Shown: positions 1 through 6,718 of the stretch, one piece after another | How positions within the stretch are numbered: position 1 is the stretch's first letter | Layout of the letters: each line of letters starts with the position of its first letter | Origin: Oscillospiraceae bacterium | GTDB lineage: Bacteria; Bacillota_A; Clostridia; Oscillospirales; Oscillospiraceae | Assembly: GCA_017415945.1 (NCBI GenBank) | Contig: JAFQDR010000273.1 | Span: forward strand, 1 to 8,387 | Direction of reading: 5' to 3' | DNA length: 8,387 bases | Notes under the pieces: generated by a model | What the model saw: the letters and a program-made list of their open reading frames with translations, nothing else | What the model was told of the DNA's origin: nothing | The model's database searches: none | Program-made: the position numbers and the translations under genes

Positions 1-3000
1 GCGACTATGCAGTGGTAGAGGAAGGAACGCAGCTGATCCTGACCTATCCCGGCACAGAGGATGTTGTGATCTACTATACCACCAACAACACCTGCCCCTG
101 CTCGGATGAAAATGACCGAAAGATCTACGACGGACCTGTTATTATCACAGAGGATACCTTCTTCCGCATTGCGGCCTGGACAGAGGCTGGCGGATACAGT
201 GAGCGACTGAATCTGCATATAGCAGTCAAGGTTGATGTTGAACCTACCACCTATACCGTATCCTTTGCAGCAAACGGCGGCACAGGTTCTATGGCAGACG
301 TAACCGGTATTTCCGGCGAGTACACTCTCCCTGCAAACGGATTTACTGCGCCCGAAGGTAAGCAGTTCAAGGCTTGGAGTGTGAACGGTTCTGAAAAGGC
401 AGTTGGCGATAAGATCACCGTCACCTCTGACACAACCGTTATCGCAGTGTGGGAGGATATTCCCGTTGAAAAAACGCCCATCACTTTCGTAAAAGTAAGC
501 GACGTAACCGAGCCTGTGATCGGCGCAACACCTGATTTTGACATTACCCTTACTGGCGACGGTGTTGCACTTTACGAATATGACGAAGAAGAGTGGGAGG
601 CTATCACATGGGATAAGCTCGACCAGGAATCTGGCGAATGGGAACCTATGGATAAGGACACACCATTTGTCACAGGTATATATTGCTTAGGCGTGGCTCT
701 TCAGTTTGAAGAGGGCTATGCATTCACAGATGCTACCAAGTTCTATTATAACGATGACGAACTCCCTGAATACGGTGGCAGTTATGAATCCAACTATCAA
801 CGTTGGGAAGGTGGCGCAGATATTTATCTCTATTTCACGCTGGAAGATCCTGCGGCACCTACTGAAATCACAAGTCTTTCCGCAACCGTAACTGAGCCTG
901 TGGCCGGTGCATCTCCTTCCTTTGAAGCTGTAGCCGGAGGCGAAGGCTATACTGCTGAATTAGAATGGGAGATCGTCGCAGAAGAGACAATTATTGATCC
1001 CGAAGATGACTACAAATTCAAAGCCGGTGAAAAGTATGGTCTTTGGGTTGCATTCATTCCGGAAGACGGTTATGAATTTGCTGATGATGTGACGATTACA
1101 ATCAATGGAATAACTCCGGAAAATACGTATGAGTATGAAGATAAAATTGTAGGTCTTGTAACTTATACCATTCCTGCGGCCACGCCTACTATCACTTCTG
1201 TAAAAGTCAGCGACATAACCGAGCCTGTGATCGGCGCAACACCTGATTTTGACATTACCCTCACCGGCACGGGTGCTGTGATTGATGAATATGATCCTCC
1301 CTACTGGTATAAGTACAACCCGTCCAACCCGGCAGCCAACAAATGGGAGCCTGTGGGTGCAGATGCCACTTTCAGCGAAGGTGACTATATGCTGGAAGTG
1401 TGGCTGGTAGCCGAAGACGGCTATGAATTTACCGAAGATACCGAATGCTTCTTTGATGAAAATAAGCTTCCTGATGCAAATTATGCCGCTGAGGGTGAGT
1501 CCTGTTATTTGTTCGATAGCGACGAGTATGTAGTGATCTATCTCTATTTCACCGTGGAAGATGCGATCATTCCCATTAACGCCATCAACATCACGGGTAT
1601 CTCGGAGCCCATCGCAGGACAACTTCCTGACATAAGCGGAATCACTACGGACACTACGGGCATCTTCCTCGGAGACATCATCTGGTGTACACCTGAGGCC
1701 TCGGTAATGAACGACCGACTCAAGTTTGAAGAGGGCAAGACCTATACGTTCTGTGCCAATTATACGGTTGACGAAGGGTATGAACTTCTGAGCGGTGCGG
1801 CTCTCACACATGATCTGGCTGGTGGGTTTAATGCTAAGATCGTTCCCTCTATGAAGTTCATCGAAATCAAATATACCGTTTCCGCAGCGCCTACCTACAC
1901 GGTAAGCTTTGTCTCCGACGGCGGCAGCGGCACCATGGCGGATGTGTCCGTTGTTTACGGTGAGTACACCCTGCCTGAATGCACCTTCACTCCGCCTGCC
2001 GGCAAGCAATTCAAGTGTTGGAGTGTAGGCGGCAGCGAAAAGGCTGTGGGCGACAAGATCACCGTTACTGCTGATACCAACATTACCGCAGTTTGGGAGG
2101 ACATTCCTGTAACTTATTACACCGTAACCTTTGATTCCAATGGTGGTTCTTATGTCATGCCACAGACTGTTGCTACAGGTCAGAAAGCTGCTAAGCCTGC
2201 CGATCCCGTAAAGAACGGTTATACTTTCAAGGGTTGGACTCTGAACGGCTTTGCGTATAATTTCAATACAGTAGTAACCGGGAATATCACTCTTGTCGCC
2301 TCTTGGGAAGAAAACAGCAACATCATGGATGATTGGTATTGGACAATGATTATGCTGTACAGTCAGAAGTTTGATATCACCGCTTCTGCAGATCAGGGGG
2401 GTGTAATTGATCCTTTTGGTGTTACGAAAGTTCAGTATTCCAAGAGCATCACTTATTCCATTACTGCAGACATCGGCTATACCATTAAATCCGTTATCGT
2501 CGATGGCAAGGATGTAGGCGCAGTCAGTACCTATACATTCCAGAATGTGACCAAGAATCACACCATCCATGCAGTATTTGAACAAGTAAATCCCTATACA
2601 GACGTGAATACCGAAGATTGGTTCTATGAGGATGTGCTCTATGTTACCGCCAATGGTCTGATGAAAGGTACAGGATCTGGTAAATTCTCTCCTGAAATTA
2701 CTGCAGACCGTGCGATGCTTGTAACCGTTCTGTGGAGATTAGAAGGCTGTCCCATTGTTGACAGTCCCGTAGACTTCTTCGATGTTGCAAACGGTATGTG
2801 GTACAGCGATGCGATCCATTGGGCATCCGCGAACGGAATTGTTAAGGGCTACGGCGATGGCACATTCGGTCCTACTGACATGATCACCCGTGAGCAGGTT
2901 CTGACAATCCTCAATCGCTATGCAGATTACAAAGGCTGGACTAATAAAACTTTACTTCCTATGCTTTCTCGGTATCAGTACAGCGTATGGGCTGAAAACC

Positions 3001-3131
3001 ATGTCATTTGGGGAGAAAACTTCGGACTGCTCGATGGTCTCGGCGTAGATCTCAGCGACATGACTGCAAAGGCATCTCGTGCAGAGTTGGCAGCTTATCT
3101 GAGCAGATTTATGAGAAATATCATAAAGTAA
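1..3131 (+). CDS. SLH-anchored multi-repeat surface protein (5' partial)
   Basis: The reading frame is open to the left edge (GTG at 12 is an internal codon, with in-frame codons before it), so the N-terminus and signal peptide lie outside the window. Residues are numbered from base 12. Domains in order: a chitobiase/hexosaminidase C-terminal-like beta domain (about 1-75, 'IYYTTNNT', 'YDGPVIITEDTFFRIAAW'); InlB B-repeat (80-152); four tandem domains with an 'EP-x-x-G-x-x-P' signature (about 157-277, 286-388, 394-515, 523-624); two more InlB B-repeats (628-700, 702-765); a bacterial repeat domain (787-856, 'GYTIKSVIVDG'); and three SLH domains (861-911, 921-975, about 984-1034). SLH domains bind secondary cell-wall polymer, so the protein is inferred to be a cell-wall-attached adhesin or structural protein. 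The third SLH copy is degenerate but ends in 'SRAEL'. No catalytic domain is visible. The TAA stop is at 3129-3131. The ligand is unknown. Confidence 0.9.
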   Translation, partial: DYAVVEEGTQLILTYPGTEDVVIYYTTNNTCPCSDENDRKIYDGPVIITEDTFFRIAAWTEAGGYSERLNLHIAVKVDVEPTTYTVSFAANGGTGSMADVTGISGEYTLPANGFTAPEGKQFKAWSVNGSEKAVGDKITVTSDTTVIAVWEDIPVEKTPITFVKVSDVTEPVIGATPDFDITLTGDGVALYEYDEEEWEAITWDKLDQESGEWEPMDKDTPFVTGIYCLGVALQFEEGYAFTDATKFYYNDDELPEYGGSYESNYQRWEGGADIYLYFTLEDPAAPTEITSLSATVTEPVAGASPSFEAVAGGEGYTAELEWEIVAEETIIDPEDDYKFKAGEKYGLWVAFIPEDGYEFADDVTITINGITPENTYEYEDKIVGLVTYTIPAATPTITSVKVSDITEPVIGATPDFDITLTGTGAVIDEYDPPYWYKYNPSNPAANKWEPVGADATFSEGDYMLEVWLVAEDGYEFTEDTECFFDENKLPDANYAAEGESCYLFDSDEYVVIYLYFTVEDAIIPINAINITGISEPIAGQLPDISGITTDTTGIFLGDIIWCTPEASVMNDRLKFEEGKTYTFCANYTVDEGYELLSGAALTHDLAGGFNAKIVPSMKFIEIKYTVSAAPTYTVSFVSDGGSGTMADVSVVYGEYTLPECTFTPPAGKQFKCWSVGGSEKAVGDKITVTADTNITAVWEDIPVTYYTVTFDSNGGSYVMPQTVATGQKAAKPADPVKNGYTFKGWTLNGFAYNFNTVVTGNITLVASWEENSNIMDDWYWTMIMLYSQKFDITASADQGGVIDPFGVTKVQYSKSITYSITADIGYTIKSVIVDGKDVGAVSTYTFQNVTKNHTIHAVFEQVNPYTDVNTEDWFYEDVLYVTANGLMKGTGSGKFSPEITADRAMLVTVLWRLEGCPIVDSPVDFFDVANGMWYSDAIHWASANGIVKGYGDGTFGPTDMITREQVLTILNRYADYKGWTNKTLLPMLSRYQYSVWAENHVIWGENFGLLDGLGVDLSDMTAKASRAELAAYLSRFMRNIIK
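249..467 (+). repeat. InlB B-repeat coding copy 1 (pair with 1893-2111)
   Basis: This segment encodes residues 80-152 of the surface protein. Aligned by eye with residues 628-700 (bases 1893-2111), 53 of 73 positions are identical, including 'GSEKAVGDKITVT' and 'AVWEDIPV'. The family is the InlB B-repeat/Listeria-Bacteroides repeat, a small beta domain common in bacterial surface proteins. The two copies are far more alike than either is to the third B-repeat (702-765), so they are a recent internal duplication or have been homogenised. Confidence 0.8.
491..550 (+). repeat. Near-identical direct repeat, copy 1 (pair with 1202-1261)
   Basis: These 60 bases match 1202-1261 with only two differences (positions 497 and 504). 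Bases 505-550 are identical to 1216-1261, a 46-base exact match. The offset is 711 bases (237 codons), so the copies are in frame. They encode the opening strand of tandem domains A and C ('EPVIGATPDFDITLTG'). The rest of the two domains has diverged much more. Confidence 0.92.
1202..1261 (+). repeat. Near-identical direct repeat, copy 2 (pair with 491-550)
   Basis: This is the second copy of the 60-base direct repeat, at the start of tandem domain C of the surface protein. It includes the 46-base exact match 1216-1261. Recombination between the copies would delete exactly 237 codons without shifting the frame. Confidence 0.92.
1893..2111 (+). repeat. InlB B-repeat coding copy 2 (pair with 249-467)
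   Basis: This segment encodes residues 628-700 of the surface protein, the partner of the copy at 249-467. It is immediately followed by a more diverged B-repeat (residues 702-765, 'YYTVTFDSNGGS', 'GYTFKGWTLNG', 'ITLVASWEE'), which is closer to the usual family consensus. Confidence 0.8.
2592..3113 (+). other. Three SLH domains (C-terminal cell-wall anchor)
   Basis: These bases encode residues 861-1034. SLH1 starts 'YTDVNTEDWFYEDVLYV' and ends with the variant 'ADRAMLVTVLWRL'. SLH2 has 'FFDVANGMWYSDAIHWA', 'GIVKGYGDGTFGP' and 'ITREQVLTILNR'. SLH3 lacks the usual 'F-x-D-V' opening and the 'GDGTFGP' turn but keeps 'VWAENHVIWGENFGLL' and 'SRAELAAYLSRF'. The family anchors proteins to pyruvylated secondary cell-wall polymers in Firmicutes. 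The conserved TRAE-type motif is altered in all three copies (ADRA, TREQ, SRAE), though such variants are common. Confidence 0.88.
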
Positions 3132-3144
3132 TCCGATTTATTTC

Positions 3145-3175
3145 GAAAGAGGGGAGCCTTGTCTCCCCTTCTTTC
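3145..3175 (+). terminator. Intrinsic terminator after the surface protein gene
   Basis: Fourteen bases after the stop codon, GGGGAG (3151-3156) pairs with CTCCCC (3163-3168) around the loop CCTTGT. The stem is extended by GAAAG(A) against (TT)CTTTC. The 3' side of the stem is T-rich (TTCTTTC), and the A-rich 5' side is typical of intrinsic terminators. The T-run is short and interrupted by C, so termination may be incomplete. Confidence 0.65.
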
Positions 3176-3212
3176 AAAATCATCTTCTATCATATCATGA
3201 GGATGATTTTGA
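3174..3212 (+). other. Second inverted repeat in the 5' leader of the 3251 gene
   Basis: Bases 3174-3187 pair with 3199-3212, giving a 14-base stem with one G-T wobble and an 11-base loop (TATCATATCAT). No T-run follows on the + strand. The stem shares its first two bases with the end of the preceding terminator hairpin and lies 23 bases before the Shine-Dalgarno of the next gene. It could be a leader structure or an mRNA-stabilising hairpin. Its function is not shown by sequence alone. Confidence 0.5.
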
Positions 3213-3235
3213 GAAGAAGATGAAAAACAGTATAC

Positions 3236-3241
3236 AGGAGG
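3236..3241 (+). promoter_or_regulatory. Ribosome binding site of the 3251 gene
   Basis: AGGAGG is a full Shine-Dalgarno match, nine bases before the ATG at 3251. It fixes the start of the DUF6935-like gene. Confidence 0.85.
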
Positions 3242-3250
3242 ATATTCAGA

Positions 3251-3850
3251 ATGCGCATTTTTGATACATTGAAACAAGCCGCAGTGTCCGCGCTGAAAAG
3301 AGAAACGACCAAAGCGGTAAACCAAGCCGTGCAGAACATCGGAAAAGGCAGAAATCATACCGAGAAATTCACCTTCTCCGCACTGCCCGCCAATGTGGAT
3401 GAGCTGAAAGCACTGCCGGAAGCAAAGCTGAATACCGCATTCAAGACAACTGCGCTGACGATTCTCGCGCTGAGCCGGTATGAAACGGATCCCGATGCGG
3501 CGATTGCAATGCTGTCATGGCTGAAAGGCCCGGAAGAATTTAACACCAGTGAACAGGCCTTCCTGAAAGACCGTCTGAAAGGCAAGGAATACAAAGTCCG
3601 TTCCTTCTTCTCGGGAGCCACTCCGGAAAACGATTATACGCCTTCCGTACCCTATGTGGTTGCGGTCAGCGAGAATCCCTATTCCTTTGACAATGAAAAC
3701 TGGGCAGCTCTGTATGTCACGAGCTGCGGAGCTGATAACCCCAGACCCATCAAGCTGAGAAGAAAACCGTCTACCGGCGAATGGTTCTTAAATGACATTC
3801 AATGTCTTGCCGATATCCGGCTGCCGAAATCGGAAGACAAGTGGGCATAA
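3251..3850 (+). CDS. DUF6935-like conserved protein of unknown function
   Basis: This 199-residue protein starts at an ATG with a perfect AGGAGG. I recognise the overall sequence as the Firmicutes family usually labelled DUF6935. Supporting motifs are 'SALPANVDELKALPEAKL' (43-60), 'GATPENDYTP' (122-131), 'SCGADNPRP' (158-166), 'GEWFL' (176-180) and the C-terminal 'LADIRLPKSEDKWA' (186-199). Residues 1-30 look like an amphipathic helix. The middle is helical (about 62-110) and the C-terminal half is probably beta-rich. There is no signal peptide or membrane segment, so it is probably cytoplasmic. Family members are not biochemically characterised as far as I know. It is followed 35 bases later by the lipoprotein gene, probably in one transcript. 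The family assignment rests on recall and was not searched. Confidence 0.85.
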   Translation: MRIFDTLKQAAVSALKRETTKAVNQAVQNIGKGRNHTEKFTFSALPANVDELKALPEAKLNTAFKTTALTILALSRYETDPDAAIAMLSWLKGPEEFNTSEQAFLKDRLKGKEYKVRSFFSGATPENDYTPSVPYVVAVSENPYSFDNENWAALYVTSCGADNPRPIKLRRKPSTGEWFLNDIQCLADIRLPKSEDKWA

Positions 3851-3872
3851 CCACAATACCATCATTCCATAT

Positions 3873-3877
3873 GGAGG
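3873..3877 (+). promoter_or_regulatory. Ribosome binding site deciding the lipoprotein start
   Basis: GGAGG lies eight bases before the ATG at 3886. The frame is open further upstream, with in-frame ATGs at 3802 and 3871. Only 3886 combines proper spacing with a signal peptide starting 'MKKMIMIG'. Confidence 0.85.
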
Positions 3878-3885
3878 AAAGGTAT

Positions 3886-5481
3886 ATGAAAAAAATGATA
3901 ATGATCGGAATCCTGATAATTCTTGCCCTTGTATGCGTACTTTCCGGATGTACCGCAAAAACTTATGAAGTCGATTACTGCGGCGAACAGCAGATGTATG
4001 ACGGTGCCAAGGACTCCTATGCTCCCGGCAAGGAAGTCACCCTTCGCTATACGTTGATGGCCTCGGACACTTCCTATGCGTTCTATCTGGACGGAGAAGA
4101 ACTGAAGGTTGAGTACGACAGCAATAAAGGTTATTTTATCCGCTTTACCATGCCCGATCACGATGTGAAGCTGGAATGTGTAACAAAAAACACCATGGCG
4201 GATATGATTGCCGTACCTGAAACGGAACCGGAAGAGAATCTGCCGGAAAATGAACCGGAAACCGAAATTCAGCCGGAAACCGAAGTTCAAATTCAGCCCG
4301 AACCCGGAGATTCGCCGGAAGCAGCAGAACCGCTCCGCTTCCTCAGTCTGATCAAGTCCTATAATCAAATGGCACAGTGGGATGAAGATGCCGCACTTCT
4401 TCTTGCGGAAAGCAAATACTCTTCTGTAACGATGCACGCGGACGATGCGGCGGATTTTCCCGAACTTGCCGAAGCACTCGAGCAGATGCACAATATGCGG
4501 GTACGCTCCATGGAGGACGAATACGACAATCTGCTCAGCTTTGCCAGAGAAGCACTGGAAGGCGAAGGACTGATGCAGTTCCGTCCCCAGATTTCCACCC
4601 TTGATATTCAGGTACGCCGTGCTGACAGTCTGGCAGTCAGCCTGCTTGCGGATTCCTATGCGGATCACGCCCTGATTGAAGGCTACCGCGCATTCCACGG
4701 CACCAATCTGGACAGCGCAACCGGCAAAGAACTGATGATCGGCGATGTCGTAAAAGATCTTGCCGGTGCGGCACAGGCTGTCAAAAAGGAACTGAACAGT
4801 CATACGTGGAACGGTGAGTTCTATTCGGAAACGGCCGTAGAAGACTACTTTGCCAATACCCCTTCCGATGGCTTCAGCTGGACACTCGATTACAACGGCG
4901 TCACGTTCTACTTCATGCCCGGCGACCTCTGTGAACCCGGTTTCGGCAGTCAGACCGCGACGGTAACTTTTGCGGAACATCCGGAACTGTTCAACGAAAA
5001 ATACCTTATTGAACCTGCGGCATACATCATGGAAATGCCCTGCGGCAATTCTGTCTTTGCAAATCTCGATGACGATCCCGCACTGGAAGAAATGAACGTC
5101 ACGGGATTCCTGCACGCAGACGGTGGATTCTATGAGTCGTTCGGTCTTTACAGCGATATTGACGGCGAGTATTACTACGAAGAACTGCACGCTTATGATT
5201 TTCATCCCTATTATGTGAAAACTGCGGACGGCGGACATTATCTCTATCTCTTCTGCGATCAGGAGGAAGAGGGAAACCGCAATATGCTTCTGCTGGTGTT
5301 CGATGCTTCCGGTGGCAAATATACTAAAATCGGCGAAATGAATGCCTGCCCCGGCTTTATGTTCCCAGATTCCTTTATTATTCCCGCAAATCCGTCCGAA
5401 TTCCGACTGGACAACCGCGATACGCCCGAACAGGAGGAAATTTATACTGTCGATGAAAACGGGATGCCGATCCTGAAGTAG
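3886..5481 (+). CDS. Extracytoplasmic lipoprotein with RsiV/DUF3298-like domain
   Basis: This is a 531-residue protein. Residues 1-21 form a lipoprotein signal peptide (charged KK, hydrophobic core, lipobox LSGC at 19-22), so Cys22 would be lipidated and the protein held on the outer face of the membrane. Residues about 27-104 form a small domain ('YEVDYCG', 'FYLDGEEL', 'FTMPDHDVKLEC'). A Pro/Glu-rich acidic linker follows (about 108-149), with repeats such as 'PETE' and 'PENEPETE'. Residues about 235-375 resemble the DUF3298/RsiV C-terminal fold ('VRRADSLAVSLL', 'NLDSATGKELMIGDV', 'FSWTLDYNGVTFYFMPGDL', 'GSQTATVTF'). The remaining 376-531 include an acidic 'NLDDDPALEE' turn reminiscent of calcium-binding repeats. 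In the family, DUF3298 domains occur in anti-sigma factors and envelope proteins. This one has no cytoplasmic anti-sigma segment, so a binding or sensing role is only a guess. It is probably co-transcribed with the 3251 gene. Confidence 0.85.
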   Translation: MKKMIMIGILIILALVCVLSGCTAKTYEVDYCGEQQMYDGAKDSYAPGKEVTLRYTLMASDTSYAFYLDGEELKVEYDSNKGYFIRFTMPDHDVKLECVTKNTMADMIAVPETEPEENLPENEPETEIQPETEVQIQPEPGDSPEAAEPLRFLSLIKSYNQMAQWDEDAALLLAESKYSSVTMHADDAADFPELAEALEQMHNMRVRSMEDEYDNLLSFAREALEGEGLMQFRPQISTLDIQVRRADSLAVSLLADSYADHALIEGYRAFHGTNLDSATGKELMIGDVVKDLAGAAQAVKKELNSHTWNGEFYSETAVEDYFANTPSDGFSWTLDYNGVTFYFMPGDLCEPGFGSQTATVTFAEHPELFNEKYLIEPAAYIMEMPCGNSVFANLDDDPALEEMNVTGFLHADGGFYESFGLYSDIDGEYYYEELHAYDFHPYYVKTADGGHYLYLFCDQEEEGNRNMLLLVFDASGGKYTKIGEMNACPGFMFPDSFIIPANPSEFRLDNRDTPEQEEIYTVDENGMPILK

Positions 5482-5501
5482 ATGGATGTGGAATAAATAA
5501 C

Positions 5502-5529
5502 GGTTCAATAGACTACACTCTAATGAACC
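5502..5529. repeat. Short inverted repeat after the lipoprotein gene
   Basis: GGTTCA (5502-5507) is the reverse complement of TGAACC (5524-5529), with a 16-base loop. No T-run follows. It lies 20 bases after the lipoprotein stop and just before the long hairpin at 5539-5618. It may be a processing or accessory structure. Confidence 0.4.
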
Positions 5530-5538
5530 CATATAACA

Positions 5539-5618
5539 AAAAGGTCAATAGGGTTGATTTCCCGCATTTTGAACACTTTTTCGTTCAGAATGTACGGCGA
5601 ACACCCTATTGACCTTTT
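5539..5618. terminator. Bidirectional terminator: long imperfect hairpin
   Basis: Sixteen bases at 5539-5554 are an exact reverse complement of 5603-5618. Inside, 5561-5574 pairs imperfectly with 5583-5597 (CCG, CATT, TGAAC), leaving an 8-base loop at 5575-5582. The right arm ends one base before the stop codon of the yolD-like gene, and the lipoprotein gene stops 57 bases to the left. The + strand exits through CCTTTTCTT and the - strand through CCTTTTTGTT. It therefore fits a shared terminator for two convergent genes. The length (80 bases) is unusually large for a simple terminator. Confidence 0.7.
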
Positions 5619-5619
5619 C

Positions 5620-6057
5620 TTATTCATATCCGAGTTCAGCGAACAGCCCGGATTCGATTTCATAAATTTCCAGTATCGGAATTTTCGTACCATCCCCCAG
5701 AACCACAATCCGCTCGAATTCGTCGATCTCTTTCACTGTCCCGGTGACGCTTACATACGCGCCGCCGGATTTCTTTTTGTCCGGGACAAAGTATATGAAT
5801 GTAACCTCAGGCAGATCGTCGATATGCTCCGCAATCATCTGCAGCTTATCACTGAGCATAGATTTGGCATATTCGTCAAGCGCTATCTTTTCATCTGTCA
5901 GTCGAGCTGTTTCTTTGACTGCAGAATCGTACCCGGTCAGTGCTGCGAACGGTGAGAACTGTGCGGCACGGTTCGGCATGGACATGGGAGGATGTTTGGG
6001 GGAGACGGGGCGGGAAAGATTTATAATATCCGCATAATTCTGCCCTGCTTCGGTCAT
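5620..6057 (-). CDS. YolD-like protein
   Basis: This 145-residue protein matches the clostridial YolD-like family. The N-terminal half has 'YADIINLSRPVSPKHPPMS' (8-26), 'NRAAQFSPFAALTGYD' (29-44) and a helical 'ETARLTDEKIALDEYAK' segment. The C-terminal half is a small beta domain ('VTFIYFVPDKKKSGGAYVSV', then 'DGTKIPILEIYEIE'). YolD-like genes usually sit beside UmuC/DinB-type polymerase genes and are thought to be UmuD-like partners in damage tolerance, but direct function is poorly shown. The start at 6057 is supported by AGGAG seven bases upstream. The polymerase gene lies further upstream on the same strand (stop at 6808), with an XRE gene in between. The TAA stop abuts the long hairpin terminator. 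Confidence 0.9.
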   Translation of the reverse strand: MTEAGQNYADIINLSRPVSPKHPPMSMPNRAAQFSPFAALTGYDSAVKETARLTDEKIALDEYAKSMLSDKLQMIAEHIDDLPEVTFIYFVPDKKKSGGAYVSVTGTVKEIDEFERIVVLGDGTKIPILEIYEIESGLFAELGYE

Positions 6058-6064
6058 GTCATAT

Positions 6065-6069
6065 CTCCT
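6065..6069 (-). promoter_or_regulatory. Ribosome binding site of the yolD-like gene
   Basis: AGGAG on the - strand lies seven bases before the ATG at 6057-6055. The 100-base gap to the XRE gene upstream contains no convincing sigma-A promoter, so this gene may be read through from upstream. Confidence 0.75.
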
Positions 6070-6157
6070 TTCAAACTAAACGCTAAATTGGAATTGATCG
6101 CACAGACAAACTGCGAAGTTCACATCCTAAACAAATTCAGTTTGTATAAAAATATTC

Positions 6158-6667
6158 TTACTTGTTTTGTATAGAATTTTTTAGTTTTTCACGAATTCTT
6201 TCTCGAATTACTATTCCCCACAAAAGAACCAGACCAACAACTCCTATGCCTAACCACAAACCGTCACTTCTCATAAAGCTATCTTCTGGTAATATAGGAA
6301 ACACAATATATCCAACCATAATGCTCAAAGCACATACCAATGTTCCTATGAATGTTACTATACACCTACGTTTCACTACTAATTTCTTCTCAGCATCTGC
6401 ATAGTCTGCAACTTTTCGTAAAGTCTCTTTTTCTTCTTTTTGCACAATCTCACTTTTTCTTTCACCATCAATGATTTCTTTGATGTCAACTTCATAGTAA
6501 TCAGCCAGTTCAACTAAAATCCCTAACTCTGGCATCGTATTACCATTCTCCCAACGAGATACACTTCGGGAAGATACACCAAACTTTTCTGCCAGTTGTT
6601 CTTGTGTGAGTTCTTTTTCCTTACGTAGTTCTCTTAGAAAACCACCAATTTTAATCTGGTCTATCAT
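6158..6667 (-). CDS. XRE-family regulator with two C-terminal membrane segments
   Basis: This is a 169-residue protein from the ATG at 6667, supported by AAAGGAG eight bases upstream. The frame is open to 6757, but nothing there looks like a start. Residues 6-62 form a classic Cro/C1-type HTH ('LRELRKEKELTQEQLAEKFG', 'VSSRSVSRWENGNTMPE', 'LVELADYYEVDIKEII'). A charged linker (about 68-100) leads to two hydrophobic segments (about 102-126 and 137-154) and a basic tail, so the HTH is predicted to be tethered on the cytoplasmic side of the membrane. HTH proteins with short membrane tails are common in Firmicutes and are often autoregulatory, but the signal is unknown. The gene is clearly richer in A+T than its neighbours (one 60-base line counted by eye is 35% G+C against 50% for a polymerase line) and separates the polymerase from YolD. 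Confidence 0.9.
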   Translation of the reverse strand: MIDQIKIGGFLRELRKEKELTQEQLAEKFGVSSRSVSRWENGNTMPELGILVELADYYEVDIKEIIDGERKSEIVQKEEKETLRKVADYADAEKKLVVKRRCIVTFIGTLVCALSIMVGYIVFPILPEDSFMRSDGLWLGIGVVGLVLLWGIVIRERIREKLKNSIQNK

Positions 6668-6689
6668 TTTGCTTGCTCCTTTCAGTTTT

Positions 6690-6718
6690 ATTATAGTTGA
6701 GAAGTCGTTCGAAAACAA
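6690..6718 (-). promoter_or_regulatory. Promoter of the XRE regulator gene
   Basis: On the - strand a perfect TATAAT -10 box (6695-6690) lies 17 bases from a weak -35 TTGTTT (6718-6713). The -10 is about 23 bases before the start codon at 6667 and just upstream of the Shine-Dalgarno. This gives the regulator its own promoter, independent of the polymerase gene. Confidence 0.6.

Noticed and set aside
960..2585. 541-residue open frame on the - strand
   Set aside because: It lies entirely antisense to the surface protein, whose domain matches are clear. Its translation shows no recognisable domain and no Shine-Dalgarno was found.
3209..3236. TTGAGA-16-TATACA promoter-like pair
   Set aside because: The -10 would overlap the Shine-Dalgarno of the 3251 gene, so transcription would start too late to include it.
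3802..3885. Upstream extension of the lipoprotein frame
   Set aside because: It overlaps the end of the DUF6935-like gene and would place 28 residues before a perfect lipoprotein signal peptide. The start at 3886 has the better ribosome binding site.
3862..5532. 556-residue open frame on the - strand
   Set aside because: It is antisense to the lipoprotein gene. The translation is rich in Phe, Ile and Arg, as expected for a shadow frame, and lacks known motifs.
6099..6116. AACT-GCGA-AGTT dyad resembling a LexA box upstream of yolD
   Set aside because: The half-sites do not fit GAAC-N4-GTTC: the GAAC and GTTT on the - strand are six bases apart. It may be chance.
6131..6145. ACAAA/TTTGT hairpin after the XRE gene as terminator
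   Set aside because: The stem is only five A+T-rich pairs and the T-run is short, so it is too weak to call.
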